NCBI RefSeq assembly: GCF_013618865.1
Contig: NZ_JABSOE010000004.1
Span: forward strand, 1 to 64,000
From: Phocaeicola faecicola
GTDB lineage: Bacteria; Bacteroidota; Bacteroidia; Bacteroidales; Bacteroidaceae
Reading direction: 5' to 3'
Length of the DNA stretch: 64,000 bases
Shown: positions 34,935 to 44,232 of the stretch, in pieces
Position numbering within the stretch: the first letter of the stretch is position 1
Layout: each line of letters opens with the position of its first letter
Position numbers and translations under genes: made by a program
Notes under the pieces: generated by a model
What the model saw: only the letters and a program-made list of their open reading frames with translations
The model's database searches: none
Told to the model about the DNA's origin: nothing

Positions 34935-37900
34935 TCAGAATCCCAGGCTTACACCGAAACTTACCGAATAAGCTCTCGGATAAGAAGAATAATCCAATCC
35001 CGGAGTCAAAGCACTGTTACGTACAGATACTTCCGGATCGTATCCCGAATAACTTGTCAGTGTCCACAAGTTCTGTGCAGCGATATAAACTCTCGCACTG
35101 CTCAGTTTTGCCTTAGCAATCTTGGTAACCGGGAAAGTATATCCCAGTGTCACTGTCTTCAGACGCAAGAACGATCCGTCTTCCACTACGCGAGAAGAGA
35201 ACACCTTGTTAGAAGAAGAAATCAGCGCAGCCGGAATGTCACTGTTCGGATTTTCCGGAGTCCAGCGGTCTGCATAGCTGGCATACTGGTTCAACTCACG
35301 CGACTTGTTGTTGGAACTTTCAAAGAACAGACGGTTGGCATTCAGGATATCATTACCGTATGACCACTGGAAGAACACACTCAGGTCAAATCCCTTATAT
35401 GCGAAAGTATTGGTGAAACCACCGGTATGGATTGGAAGTCCGCGTCCGATGATTGTACGGTCGTTAGAGTCGATGACTCCGTCACCGTTCAAATCCTTAT
35501 ACTTCGGCATACCCGGCTGAGTATTGTTCTCAGAAGTATAATGCGGTACATTTGATTTCAGCGTATAGCTGTTTCCTGATTTGTTGAAGTCTTCATACTT
35601 ATAAGTTCCTTCGTACAGATAACCATACATCATACCCATCGGGTAACCTACACGTGCGATATAACTCGGCTGAGAGTTATAATCCTTGTCGAATGTAGCC
35701 GAAGTCAGCAATGAAGTCTGGTTCTCGGCCAGTTCCAGTACCTTATTCTTGTTGAATGAGATATTGAAGTCGGTTGTCCACGTAAAGTTCTTTGTCTTGA
35801 TATTGACTGTGCTCAAGCTCAATTCCAAACCGTCGTTACGAACCTTACCGATGTTCTTGGTAGCACTGTAGAATCCCGAGCTCAACGGCAGTGAAGCATC
35901 CAGCAGCAGGTCGCGAGTAGTCTTACGGTAAATATCCGCAGTAATGTTCACACGGTCATTGAAGAATCCCAGGTCAAGACCCAAGTTCCACTGTTCGGTA
36001 GTCTCCCATCTCAAGTTGTCGTTTACGATAGAAATAGGTACCACACCCGCTGTAGTGTTATCTCCGCCAATCGGATATACACCGCTCGGAATACTTCCGT
36101 TAGAGATATAGTCTCCCTGTTTAGCCTTCAATACCGAAAGCAAGGCATAGTAATCATACTCACCGATACGGTTGTTACCGGTCAGACCCCAGCTCAAACG
36201 CAGTTTACCGGCAGAAAGCACTTTGGTAATCGGCTGCATGAAGTCTTCTTCCGTAAAGTTCCAAGCCAACGAACCAGAAGGGAAATAACCGTAACGGTTG
36301 CCCTTGCTGAACTTAGAAGAACCGTCGGCACGGAAAGAAGCCGTTGCATAATACTTCGACTTATAGTTATAGTTCAGACGTGCCAGGTAAGACATCATCG
36401 ACCATGAGCTCTTGGCAGAGCTGGTAGTATTGGCCTGTCCTTCGTACATACCCGCCATACCCAACGATTCGTTAGGAATATGAGTCGTCTTGAAAGAATA
36501 ATATTCATAATCCGAATTCTGGAAAGTGATACCGGCCAGTGCATTGAAGAAATGTTTCTTCTTGATATTGGTCTGGTAAGTCAGCGTATTTTCGTTCAAC
36601 CAGGTAAGACGTTCATTACGTACTACCTCCGCATTCACCTTATCGGTAGAAGTAGGACCACCGTAACGGGTCTTGGAGTTGTTGAATACATCACGCTTAC
36701 GGGCATCATACGTATAACCGCCTGAAATCTTCAATTTCAGACCCTTGATGAATTCATATTCTACGAAACCGTTCAACTGCAAGTTGTTGGTATAATTCTT
36801 ACGATATTCATTCTTCAATGACATGATCGGGTTGAAACGGTAGTCGTTACTTCCGTCAACTGCATCATCCATCGCATTGTCCATCAAAGAGCTCAACGAT
36901 TTGTTCGGGAAAGTCACCGGACGATAACCCCAAACACTATAGAACAAGTTGTTCATACCGCTGTATGAAGTTTCAGAAGGAGTCGATCCAGTCTGAATGG
37001 AACGAGAGTAGTTGGCTGTCAGGCTCATGTTCAGACGTCCGCGGCGCACCACCGTATTCATACGGCTCTGCAAACGTTCGTAACCTGAGTTCAGCAACAC
37101 ACCGTCCTGATTATAATAGGACAAAGACGCATTGTAGCGGATTCCCTCAGTACCACCTGTCAGACGCAAGTTATGGCTGTGCTGCAAGGCTGTACGGAAA
37201 ATCTCATCCTGCCAGTCGTATTGCGGAATATCACGATAATCTTCCAATGTCCATTGCTTTCCATCATAATTCATCAAATACCCGCCGGTATCTGAAGTCA
37301 TGGCTGTAGGATACATTTCAGCCTGCAGCTTCACGAACTCATACGCATCCATCATCGGGATGGTACGTGTCACATGCTGCATGGTCACACTGCCGTCATA
37401 GCTCAGCTGAGCTTTTCCGACCTTTCCTTTTTTCGTAGTAATGATTACGACACCATTGGCACCACGGGCACCGTATATGGCCGTAGCCGACGCATCTTTC
37501 AAGATATCGAGTGATTCAATATCTGCCGGGTTAATGGTGCTGGCAATCGCTGCATCCTCTACCGGGAAACCATCAATTACATAAAGCGGAGAGTTATCCT
37601 GGGTCAGAGAGTTGTTACCACGGATAACGATATTCATCGTTCCACCCGGAGTACCTTCACTGGATGAAACGTTCACACCGGCAATACGACCTCCCAATGT
37701 CTGGTCGAACGATCCCACCGGAGTATTCAACAATTCTTTCATGTCAGCTTTAGCCACGGCTCCAGTCAAGTCCTTTTTGCGGACTTCCTGATATCCGACT
37801 ACCACTACTTCATCCAACACCTTCGTATCTTCTTTCAATACGATAGACATCGGTTTAGAAACATCCACCTTCATTTCCGCAGTAGCATAACCAATAAAAG

Positions 37901-38147
37901 AAACCACGATTACCGATTTCTTGTCTGGAACCTGCAATGAGAAATTACCATCAAAGTCTGTGATGGTACCCTGTGTCGTTCCTTTCACCTGAATGCTGGC
38001 ACCAGGAACCGACATGCCACTTTCATCAATAACCGTACCCTTAACAAGTACTTGAGCAAATGTTACAGTCATAGAAAGCAAGACAAACAGCATCAAGCTA
38101 ATGCCTCTCTTTTTCCACTGCATGTGCGTTTTTAAAGCAATAAACAT
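34935..38147 (-). CDS. SusC-family TonB-dependent transporter
   Basis: The 1070-residue outer-membrane transporter has a signal peptide ending VTFAQ, a carboxypeptidase-like domain (residues about 32-105, VKGTVIDESGMSVPGASI), a TonB-box-like stretch, the SusC plug (VLDEVVVVGY, then SGRI-type GGRIAGVNV, NPADIESLDILKDASATAIYG) and a C-terminal barrel ending in Phe. It lacks an STN domain, so it does not signal through FecR itself. Met9 (38121-38123) is an equally good start, giving a shorter signal peptide. It is the first gene of the PUL. The 443 bases upstream should hold the promoter, and no regulator gene is adjacent. Confidence 0.95.
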   Translation of the reverse strand: MFIALKTHMQWKKRGISLMLFVLLSMTVTFAQVLVKGTVIDESGMSVPGASIQVKGTTQGTITDFDGNFSLQVPDKKSVIVVSFIGYATAEMKVDVSKPMSIVLKEDTKVLDEVVVVGYQEVRKKDLTGAVAKADMKELLNTPVGSFDQTLGGRIAGVNVSSSEGTPGGTMNIVIRGNNSLTQDNSPLYVIDGFPVEDAAIASTINPADIESLDILKDASATAIYGARGANGVVIITTKKGKVGKAQLSYDGSVTMQHVTRTIPMMDAYEFVKLQAEMYPTAMTSDTGGYLMNYDGKQWTLEDYRDIPQYDWQDEIFRTALQHSHNLRLTGGTEGIRYNASLSYYNQDGVLLNSGYERLQSRMNTVVRRGRLNMSLTANYSRSIQTGSTPSETSYSGMNNLFYSVWGYRPVTFPNKSLSSLMDNAMDDAVDGSNDYRFNPIMSLKNEYRKNYTNNLQLNGFVEYEFIKGLKLKISGGYTYDARKRDVFNNSKTRYGGPTSTDKVNAEVVRNERLTWLNENTLTYQTNIKKKHFFNALAGITFQNSDYEYYSFKTTHIPNESLGMAGMYEGQANTTSSAKSSWSMMSYLARLNYNYKSKYYATASFRADGSSKFSKGNRYGYFPSGSLAWNFTEEDFMQPITKVLSAGKLRLSWGLTGNNRIGEYDYYALLSVLKAKQGDYISNGSIPSGVYPIGGDNTTAGVVPISIVNDNLRWETTEQWNLGLDLGFFNDRVNITADIYRKTTRDLLLDASLPLSSGFYSATKNIGKVRNDGLELSLSTVNIKTKNFTWTTDFNISFNKNKVLELAENQTSLLTSATFDKDYNSQPSYIARVGYPMGMMYGYLYEGTYKYEDFNKSGNSYTLKSNVPHYTSENNTQPGMPKYKDLNGDGVIDSNDRTIIGRGLPIHTGGFTNTFAYKGFDLSVFFQWSYGNDILNANRLFFESSNNKSRELNQYASYADRWTPENPNSDIPAALISSSNKVFSSRVVEDGSFLRLKTVTLGYTFPVTKIAKAKLSSARVYIAAQNLWTLTSYSGYDPEVSVRNSALTPGLDYSSYPRAYSVSFGVSLGF

Positions 38148-38590
38148 ACTAGATTTATTAAATTTTAATTTTAAATATTTATGTAATTAAGGATTTTCTT
38201 ACCCCGGTCTCACAAATAGATTTCATGAGAATAAAAGCAATTTAAATCAAGCGAGCTTCACAGCTTGGAACTGCATCTCCACACAAATCCTGCCACCTAA
38301 AAAAAGCCTTCATCCGTTTTTCAAAGTTGTCCAGAGATGCCCTTTCAGCGTGCAATTATATAGCAAATACACAGACCTTTTGTATGAAATCATACAGAAA
38401 TTATCCATTTTTGTACAAACTACTAAAAAGTCTAAAAAGTGTACTTATATCGCTGAAATACAATGGGTAACCATTTTAATAAAGAGTGCTGTTCCGACTT
38501 ATTTTTTTACATTTATGTGAGTATCCTGAACAAAAAAGGCTTTTCTGATACCCTAAAATCTATCAGAAAAGCCCATTATCAATGTCGGAA
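38148..38590. other. 443-base region upstream of susC and downstream of ispF
   Basis: No gene is visible. It is AT-rich and should contain the PUL promoter and regulator sites, which I could not place with confidence. Its right end holds the ispF terminator. Confidence 0.6.
38532..38573 (-). terminator. Terminator after ispF
   Basis: GGCTTTTCTGATA (38538-38550) pairs perfectly with TATCAGAAAAGCC (38561-38573). On the minus strand it is followed by six T. It begins 18 bases past the ispF stop. Confidence 0.9.
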
Positions 38591-39070
38591 TCAATCCCGT
38601 TCAATCAGCACTGTCGCATAGGCAGAGATACCTTCTTCCCTGCCCGTGAAACCCAGTTTCTCGGTTGTGGTAGCCTTGATGGAAACCTCATCTGAATCGA
38701 TTCCCATCACTTCGGCCAGCACCTGCTGCATCTCCGGAATCCGTGCTTTCAGCTTCGGACGCTCGGCACAGACCGTTGCATCAATATTCCCTATCCGGTA
38801 ACCTTTGCCTGCCAGCAAATCCACCGTTTTGGCAAGCAGAATCTTGCTGTCTATATTCTTGTATTCTCCGGCATTGTCCGGAAAATGATAACCGATGTCG
38901 CGCATATTGGCAGCCCCCAGGAGCGCGTCGCAAATCGCATGTATCAGCACGTCGGCATCCGAATGGCCGAGCAATCCCTTCTCGTGTTCCAAGCGGATTC
39001 CTCCCAGCCACAACTCGCGTCCCTCCACCAGCTGGTGAACGTCAAATCCAAAACCTACCCGTATCTTCAT
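38591..39070 (-). CDS. ispF: 2-C-methyl-D-erythritol 2,4-cyclodiphosphate synthase
   Basis: The 159-residue enzyme catalyses the fifth step of the MEP isoprenoid pathway: CDP-methylerythritol 2-phosphate is cyclised with loss of CMP. Zinc ligands are in FGFDVHQL (Asp9, His11) and the substrate loop is LGHSDADVLIHAICDALLGA, with IGYHFPD following. Length is normal. The start overlaps the stop of the FAH-family gene by 4 bases, indicating translational coupling. Confidence 0.97.
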   Translation of the reverse strand: MKIRVGFGFDVHQLVEGRELWLGGIRLEHEKGLLGHSDADVLIHAICDALLGAANMRDIGYHFPDNAGEYKNIDSKILLAKTVDLLAGKGYRIGNIDATVCAERPKLKARIPEMQQVLAEVMGIDSDEVSIKATTTEKLGFTGREEGISAYATVLIERD

Positions 39071-39684
39071 CGTATATAAAAATCTAAGACTTTTTCATTT
39101 TCCAAATATCCCTCCAGGTGATTGCCGATCTTCACCGGTCCGACTCCGGCAGGAGTTCCGGTAAACAGCAGGTCACCGATTTTCAGTGTGCAGAACTGGC
39201 TCACGTAGGCGATTACCCGGTCGATGTGAAACAGCATATCCGCGGTATTTCCCTGCTGTACGGTTACCCCGTCAATGTCCAGATGGAAACCCACGCGCTG
39301 GATATCCTCGAAACGGCTTACCGGTATCCAGTCGCCCACAGCCGCCGAATTATCAAAGCCCTTGCACAGTTCCCACGGTTTGCCTTCCGCACGGAACTTC
39401 CGCTGCAGGTCACGCGCCGTAAAGTCGATACCCACCGTTACCGCATCGTAATAGCGGTGTGCGAAGCGCTCGGAAATATTCTTTCCCAAGCGGTTAATAC
39501 GTACTACCAGTTCCGTCTCATAATCCAACTGCTCACAGAAATCAGGGATAAAAAACGGCTTTCCGTCCTTCAGCAATGCCGAATCGGGCTTCATGAAAAT
39601 CACCGGTTCCTGCGGCAGTGCCTCTTCTGCATGCAACTCCTTGCAATGCAACGGATAATTCATTCCTATCGCAATTATTTTCAT
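39067..39684 (-). CDS. Fumarylacetoacetate hydrolase (FAH) family protein
   Basis: The 205-residue protein matches the compact FAH/YcgM class that acts on acylpyruvates, oxaloacetate or related beta-dicarbonyl acids. Key parts are PVIFMKPDSAL, the metal-binding Glu segment QLDYETELVVRI, TVGIDFTARDLQ and the closing TGTPAGVGPV. The exact substrate cannot be read from sequence. It is 7 bases downstream of rex and overlaps ispF by 4 bases. Confidence 0.88.
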   Translation of the reverse strand: MKIIAIGMNYPLHCKELHAEEALPQEPVIFMKPDSALLKDGKPFFIPDFCEQLDYETELVVRINRLGKNISERFAHRYYDAVTVGIDFTARDLQRKFRAEGKPWELCKGFDNSAAVGDWIPVSRFEDIQRVGFHLDIDGVTVQQGNTADMLFHIDRVIAYVSQFCTLKIGDLLFTGTPAGVGPVKIGNHLEGYLENEKVLDFYIR

Positions 39685-39691
39685 ACAACAA

Positions 39692-40345
39692 CTATTTCTT
39701 GATTGCTTCGTTCAAGCGGTTAAACATTACAGCCAAATGAGCGTACAATGAGGTATTCTGCACCACAATCCCTTCAGGGACCCGAATCCGGAAAGGAGTA
39801 AAGTTCCATACGGCCCGGATTCCTCCGGCCACCATCTTATCCGTGATTTCCTGTGCAATGGCAATCGGCACGGTAAGCACCCCGATTCTGACCTGATCCT
39901 GCTGCATACGGGCCTCAAATTCGTCGGTATGATACACCGGGATACCGTTGACAGTCTTGCCTACCAGTTCCGGCTTTACATCGAAAGCCCCCACGATTTC
40001 CAGGCCGAAATGCGAAAGTCCGGAGTCACTGAGCAAAGCCCCTCCCAGGCTTCCCACCCCAAACAGATAAGCCCGATGAATGTTGGTAAATCCCAGAAAA
40101 TCCTCAAGCACCCGGACCAGTTGCGCCGTCTCATATCCCACACGCGTACGGCCAGAGATATTTACATACGACAGATCCTTGGCAATCTGCGACGCGTCAA
40201 TATTAATCTGCTTCGAGATCTGAGTAGAAGAAACATACTTCTCTCCCCTTTCTCTCATCAGCTTTGCATTCGAGAGATACCAGGGAAGCCTACGTAAAGT
40301 GGGTTCGGGTATTTTATCTGTATTTCTAAGGTTTTTTCCTGCCAT
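39692..40345 (-). CDS. rex: Redox-sensing transcriptional repressor Rex
   Basis: Rex senses the NADH/NAD+ ratio and represses fermentation and respiration genes when NADH is low. The protein has an N-terminal winged helix (KIPEPTLRRLPWYL, ISKQINIDASQIAKDL) and a Rossmann domain (AYLFGVGSLGGALL). I start it at MAGKNLRN (40343-40345) because the frame's first Met at 40376-40378 falls inside a promoter -7 element (40376-40383) and adds residues not expected in Rex. This gives 217 residues. It heads a rex-FAH-ispF transcript. Confidence 0.9.
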   Translation of the reverse strand: MAGKNLRNTDKIPEPTLRRLPWYLSNAKLMRERGEKYVSSTQISKQINIDASQIAKDLSYVNISGRTRVGYETAQLVRVLEDFLGFTNIHRAYLFGVGSLGGALLSDSGLSHFGLEIVGAFDVKPELVGKTVNGIPVYHTDEFEARMQQDQVRIGVLTVPIAIAQEITDKMVAGGIRAVWNFTPFRIRVPEGIVVQNTSLYAHLAVMFNRLNEAIKK

Positions 40346-40375
40346 TTCTGCCAATAATTGTTTCTTCTTTATATG

Positions 40376-40383
40376 CAAAAGTA
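40376..40383 (-). promoter_or_regulatory. Bacteroides-type -7 element for rex
   Basis: Read on the minus strand this is TACTTTTG, matching TAnnTTTG. A clear -33 TTTG was not found at the usual spacing, where there is only a T-rich stretch. It places the transcript start near 40370, just upstream of the Met chosen for Rex. Confidence 0.5.
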
Positions 40384-40461
40384 ATCTATTTATTTGAAAA
40401 AAATAAACGATGGAAGAAATATTTACGGGCTGATTTAAGGGCCTGTATCATAGAGCGGAAA

Positions 40462-40493
40462 TTTGCGTATTGCAAAATAATGGCGTAAATTTG
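40462..40493 (+). promoter_or_regulatory. Bacteroides-type promoter for the SUI1/YciH gene
   Basis: TTTG at 40462-40465 and TAAATTTG at 40486-40493 are separated by 20 bases, matching the Bacteroides -33/-7 consensus. The predicted start of transcription lies about 25 bases before the start codon at 40525. Confidence 0.75.
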
Positions 40494-40524
40494 AGCCTCA
40501 TTCAACCATAAACAAAGCTGAACA

Positions 40525-40863
40525 ATGAAAAATAATGATTGGAAAAGCCGCCTGAACATCGTATACTCCACCAACCCCGATTTCCGCTACGAAGAGGAGG
40601 AGAAAGAAGAGGTGGCAACGCCCGAGAAACGGCAGCAGAAACTGAGAGTCAGTATCGAGAAGAAAGGAAGAGGAGGAAAAACCGTGACGGTAGTGAGCGG
40701 TTTCACCGGAAGTGAAGACAACCTGAAGGAACTGGGAAAACTGCTGAAGACCAAATGCGGAGTAGGCGGTTCGGTAAAAGACGGAGACATCCTGATTCAG
40801 GGAGAATTCCGCCAGCGGATCATCGACCTCCTGAAAGAAGAAGGATACAGCCAGACCAAATAA
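40525..40863 (+). CDS. SUI1/YciH-family translation initiation factor
   Basis: The 112-residue protein has an acidic, flexible head and a C-terminal SUI1 (eIF1-like) domain containing GRGGKTVTVVSGF, LGKLLKTKCGVGG and DGDILIQGEFRQRI. Bacterial members (YciH) bind the small ribosomal subunit and can affect start-site fidelity. It stands alone on the plus strand between the rex operon and the convergent tsf gene. Confidence 0.93.
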   Translation: MKNNDWKSRLNIVYSTNPDFRYEEEEKEEVATPEKRQQKLRVSIEKKGRGGKTVTVVSGFTGSEDNLKELGKLLKTKCGVGGSVKDGDILIQGEFRQRIIDLLKEEGYSQTK

Positions 40864-40909
40864 ATGACTGCCAGTCAGACAACGTCGGGAATACCCGCCA
40901 TAATAACGC

Positions 40910-40944
40910 AAAACAGGCTGCGCCGGAAGGCACAGCCTGTTTCT
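40910..40944. terminator. Bidirectional terminator between the SUI1 gene and tsf
   Basis: AAACAGGCTG (40911-40920) pairs with CAGCCTGTTT (40933-40942) between the two convergent genes. A-tracts on the left and T on the right suit both directions. Confidence 0.75.
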
Positions 40945-40968
40945 ATATCAGTATCTCTGAGTATCTGA

Positions 40969-41961
40969 TTATTCAGCACGCAAAGTGAAACGCTTGAAGT
41001 CAGTTACAGTCAGTTCTGCATCAGCAGCCTTCAATACTTCAGCAACTGTCTTCTTCGGATCCATAATGCTTTCCTGGTTCAACAGACAAACTTCCTTGAA
41101 GAATTTGCCCAAACGACCTTTAGCAATGTTCTGGATCATCTGTTCCGGCAAGTTAGCGCTCTTTTCAGCAGCTACAGTTTCCTTGATCTTGCGGATTTCA
41201 TCAGCCTGAGCTTCAGTGATAGAACCCTTCATGATACCTTCGTTCAGGTGTTCTTCGTTTTCAGCGATATACAGGTTGAAGCCGGCTTTCTTCAATGCAG
41301 CTTCTACAGCCTTCTGTACCTGTTCTGCTTTTGTCTTTTCGATAGCTACGTTGATTTCGTTTTCCTTTACAGATTCAGGAACACCTGCTTCGTCGATAGC
41401 GATCGGGTTCATAGCAGCGATCTGCATACAGATTTCGTGTGCAACCTGGTCAGCGCAAGGCTTGTTGAATGCAACAATTGTACACAACTGGTTCTTATTC
41501 TGGTGGTTGTAAACTGCAGTGCAAGCACCTGAAACAAAGAAGTAACCGTCGAGTTCAGTCTTTTCACCAGTGATACCGCTGCGTTCAACGATAGCATCAG
41601 CGATTGTACCGCTACCCATAGGCAATGCTTTTACTTCATCCAGGTTCTGACATTTGTTAGCGATAGCAGCATCCAGGATAGCCTGAGTCAGAGCTACGAA
41701 ATCAGCGTTCTTAGCAACGAAGTCAGTTTCACACTTCAAAGCGATCATAGCAGCATAATCACCTGTTGACTTAGCCAATACACAACCTTCTGAAGTTTCA
41801 CGGTCAGAACGTTTTGCAGCTACTGCCTGTCCTTTTTTACGGATAATTTCCACTGCCTTGTCGAAATCGCCTTCTGATTCAGTCAAAGCATTCTTACAGT
41901 CCATCATACCAGCTCCAGTCATTTTACGAAGCTTGGTGATATCAGCCATACTTACAGCCAT
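40969..41961 (-). CDS. tsf: Elongation factor Ts
   Basis: The 330-residue factor exchanges GDP for GTP on EF-Tu. It has the N-terminal UBA-like segment (TKLRKMTGAGMMDCKNAL) and the core motif CETDFVAKN, followed by two repeated dimerisation subdomains, with the longer C-terminal layout usual in Bacteroidetes. Met5 (MADITKLRK) is an alternative start. It is the last gene of the rplM-rpsI-rpsB-tsf run. Confidence 0.97.
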   Translation of the reverse strand: MAVSMADITKLRKMTGAGMMDCKNALTESEGDFDKAVEIIRKKGQAVAAKRSDRETSEGCVLAKSTGDYAAMIALKCETDFVAKNADFVALTQAILDAAIANKCQNLDEVKALPMGSGTIADAIVERSGITGEKTELDGYFFVSGACTAVYNHQNKNQLCTIVAFNKPCADQVAHEICMQIAAMNPIAIDEAGVPESVKENEINVAIEKTKAEQVQKAVEAALKKAGFNLYIAENEEHLNEGIMKGSITEAQADEIRKIKETVAAEKSANLPEQMIQNIAKGRLGKFFKEVCLLNQESIMDPKKTVAEVLKAADAELTVTDFKRFTLRAE

Positions 41962-42013
41962 AGTAAATTTCTTTTTTATCAGGTTAATAAATCAATATTC
42001 AAAAATAACAAAA

Positions 42014-42092
42014 GAAACGCAGATTCCTACAGATTTCAGCAGATATTCTTACGAAAAAAATCTGCGGTGAAAATCTGCATGAATCCGCGTTC
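42014..42092. repeat. ATCTGCG-type imperfect inverted/direct repeat between rpsB and tsf
   Basis: The stretch contains GCAGAT/ATCTGC words five times, arranged as two direct units on each side (AACGCAGATTCCTACAGATT and its neighbour, against AATCTGC..AATCCGCGTT) so that the whole can fold back. Similar 'CTGCGTGAATCTGCG' intergenic repeats are familiar from Bacteroides genomes. Function is unknown. Confidence 0.6.
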
Positions 42093-42117
42093 CATTATGC
42101 CCGATTAATCCAAATGA

Positions 42118-42951
42118 TTAAGCTTCTTCCTTGTCGATGAAAGCGGCAGCCTTAGCAGCATTGATGGCATCTTCTTCTGCCTTATCCATGCGAGCCTTAG
42201 TAGTTTTTTTCTTGGCAGCCTTAGGAGCGTTTTCGCCAGCAGCTTCCATATCTACTTTTTCAGCCTTTCTTTCTTCCAAACCTTCTGCCATAGCAGCGCA
42301 GCAAGCATCCAGGATAACTTCTACAGATTTTGTAGCGTCATCGTTAGCCGGGATTACGTAGTCTACGTTTGTAGGATCTGAGTTAGTATCTACGATTGCA
42401 AATACAGGAATACCCAGACGGTTAGCTTCGCGAACTGCGATGTTTTCCTTCAATACGTCGATTACGAACAATGCAGACGGCAGACGAGTCAGGTCAGCGA
42501 TAGAACCGAGGTTCTTTTCCAGTTTAGCACGCTGACGAGAGATCTGAAGGATTTCTCTCTTTGACAGGTTTGAGTAAGTACCATCGTTAGTCAGCTTATC
42601 GATAGTAGCCATTTTCTTCACAGCCTTACGGATAGTAGGGAAGTTAGTCAGCATACCGCCCGGCCAACGTTCAATTACATAAGGCATATTTACAGAAGCA
42701 GCTTTCTCAGCTACTACCTGCTTAGCTTGTTTCTTAGTAGCAACGAACAGGATTTTCTTTCCTGATTTTGCGATCTGCTTCAAAGCTTCAGCAGCTTCTT
42801 CCACTTTTACAACGGTTTTGTTCAGGTCGATGATATGGATACCGTTGCGTTCCATAAAAATATAAGGAGCCATTGCAGGGTTCCACTTTCTCTTCAAGTG
42901 TCCGAAGTGGCAACCAGCCTCCAATAATGTATCAAAATTTACTCTTGACAT
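42118..42951 (-). CDS. rpsB: Small subunit ribosomal protein S2
   Basis: The 277-residue protein carries the S2 signatures GCHFGHLKRKWNP, YIFMERNGIHIIDL and the LPSALFVIDV..E.IAV.EA segment with PVFAIVDTNSDP. It has a C-terminal extension of about 45 Lys/Ala/Glu-rich residues, common in Bacteroidetes. It binds the head-body junction of the 30S subunit. Confidence 0.97.
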   Translation of the reverse strand: MSRVNFDTLLEAGCHFGHLKRKWNPAMAPYIFMERNGIHIIDLNKTVVKVEEAAEALKQIAKSGKKILFVATKKQAKQVVAEKAASVNMPYVIERWPGGMLTNFPTIRKAVKKMATIDKLTNDGTYSNLSKREILQISRQRAKLEKNLGSIADLTRLPSALFVIDVLKENIAVREANRLGIPVFAIVDTNSDPTNVDYVIPANDDATKSVEVILDACCAAMAEGLEERKAEKVDMEAAGENAPKAAKKKTTKARMDKAEEDAINAAKAAAFIDKEEA

Positions 42952-43067
42952 TGTTTTAATCTTTAAATCGTTTACTTTCTTTTTTGTTAATTAAACCAAC
43001 TATCAGGTAGTCATTCTGCAACCGCGGCAGAAAAAAGTCCCGATGGTTTAGATACTAAACGCTTTTC

Positions 43068-43172
43068 GTTTTAAGTTTTTGAGTTTCTAAGTTTCGAGTC
43101 AGTTGCAAGTTTCAGCGTGACCGATTACTTTACACAAACTTACCAACTTAAAAACTAACAAACTCAAAAGCT
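43068..43172. repeat. AGTTT-rich imperfect inverted repeat between rpsI and rpsB
   Basis: A stretch of AAGTTT and GAGTTT words (from about 43073) is matched in inverted form by AAACTT and AAACTC words near 43136-43165. Such AGTTT-type intergenic sequence is common in Bacteroides. The ends are approximate. Confidence 0.4.
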
Positions 43173-43558
43173 TAACGTTTACTGAACTGGAATCTACGAC
43201 GAGCTTTCGGACGTCCCGGTTTCTTACGTTCCACAGTACGTGGGTCACGAGTCATGAAACCTTCAGCACGAAGAGTCTTCTTGTCTTCCGGATTGATTTT
43301 AACCAGTGCACGGGCGATAGCCAGACGCAGAGCCTGAGACTGACCAGTGAATCCACCGCCACACAAGTTAACTTTAATATCATATTTTTCAGCCACTTCC
43401 AATTTGTTCAACGGCTGTTTAACTACATACTGCAGGATAGTTGATGGAAAGTACTGTGCAAGGTCTCTCTTGTTAATAGTAATCTTTCCTGTACCTTCGC
43501 TTACGAAAACGCGTGCGATAGCGCTTTTACGTCTGCCTAATGCATTTACTACTTCCAT
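43172..43558 (-). CDS. rpsI: Small subunit ribosomal protein S9
   Basis: The 128-residue protein shows GRRKSAIARVFV at the start, GGGFTGQSQALRLAIARAL in the middle and the basic tail (KKPGRPKARRRFQFSKR) whose last residues reach the P-site tRNA. It follows rplM by 6 bases, the usual pairing. Confidence 0.97.
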   Translation of the reverse strand: MEVVNALGRRKSAIARVFVSEGTGKITINKRDLAQYFPSTILQYVVKQPLNKLEVAEKYDIKVNLCGGGFTGQSQALRLAIARALVKINPEDKKTLRAEGFMTRDPRTVERKKPGRPKARRRFQFSKR

Positions 43559-43564
43559 TCTTTA

Positions 43565-44026
43565 TTATTTAAGTGTGTTAATATCAATTACTTTCGGAGT
43601 CTGAGCCTCGTGTTTGTGTTCAGCACCTTCGTAAACATACAAGTTACCCAGCAATTTTGCTCCCAGACGGTTCTTAGGAAGCATACCCTTAACGACTTTC
43701 TTCATCAGTTTTTCAGCGCCGTTAGGTTTTGCCATCAAGCGGGCAGGAGTGATTTCACGCTGTCCACCTGGATAACCAGTGTAGCTCAGGTAAACTTTGT
43801 CATTCCACTTGTTACCTGTAAATTTCACTTTGTCAGCATTGATAATGATCACATTATCACCGCAGTCTACGTGAGGAGTAAAGTTTGGTTTGTACTTACC
43901 TCTCAACAACTTTGCAACTTTTGCACCGAGACGGCCTACAACCTGATCGGTAGCATCAACTACAACCCATTCTTTTGTTGCAGTTTCCTTGTTTGCAGAA
44001 ATGGTCTTGTAACTTAAAGTATCCAC
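43565..44026 (-). CDS. rplM: Large subunit ribosomal protein L13
   Basis: The 153-residue protein has W.VVDATDQVVGRLGAKVAK near the start, NFTPHVDCGDNVIIINADKV and the KGMLPKNRLGAKLLGNLYVY signature. It is an early-assembly 23S rRNA-binding protein. It is first in the rplM-rpsI-rpsB-tsf group, with a good promoter about 120 bases upstream. Confidence 0.97.
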   Translation of the reverse strand: MDTLSYKTISANKETATKEWVVVDATDQVVGRLGAKVAKLLRGKYKPNFTPHVDCGDNVIIINADKVKFTGNKWNDKVYLSYTGYPGGQREITPARLMAKPNGAEKLMKKVVKGMLPKNRLGAKLLGNLYVYEGAEHKHEAQTPKVIDINTLK

Positions 44027-44145
44027 TCTTAATTCTTTTTTAAAATGTTAACTACTAAAAAACAATTCCCTAGCTTCCGTACTTCCCGGACAAAGAAGAC
44101 GCGGAAATTTCGGGCTTTTTTCACTATTTGATAATAATCGGCTTG

Positions 44146-44177
44146 CAAAGGTACAACATTTCTTTTTAATCAACAAA
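44146..44177 (-). promoter_or_regulatory. Bacteroides-type promoter for rplM
   Basis: On the minus strand TTTG (44177-44174) and TACCTTTG (44153-44146) are 20 bases apart, fitting the -33/-7 consensus. Transcription would start near 44140, leaving a leader of about 110 bases that may carry autoregulatory structure. Confidence 0.8.
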
Positions 44178-44232
44178 GGATTTTATTGATTTTTGACATA
44201 ATCTGTTGAACGACTGATAGTCTTACACAGCA

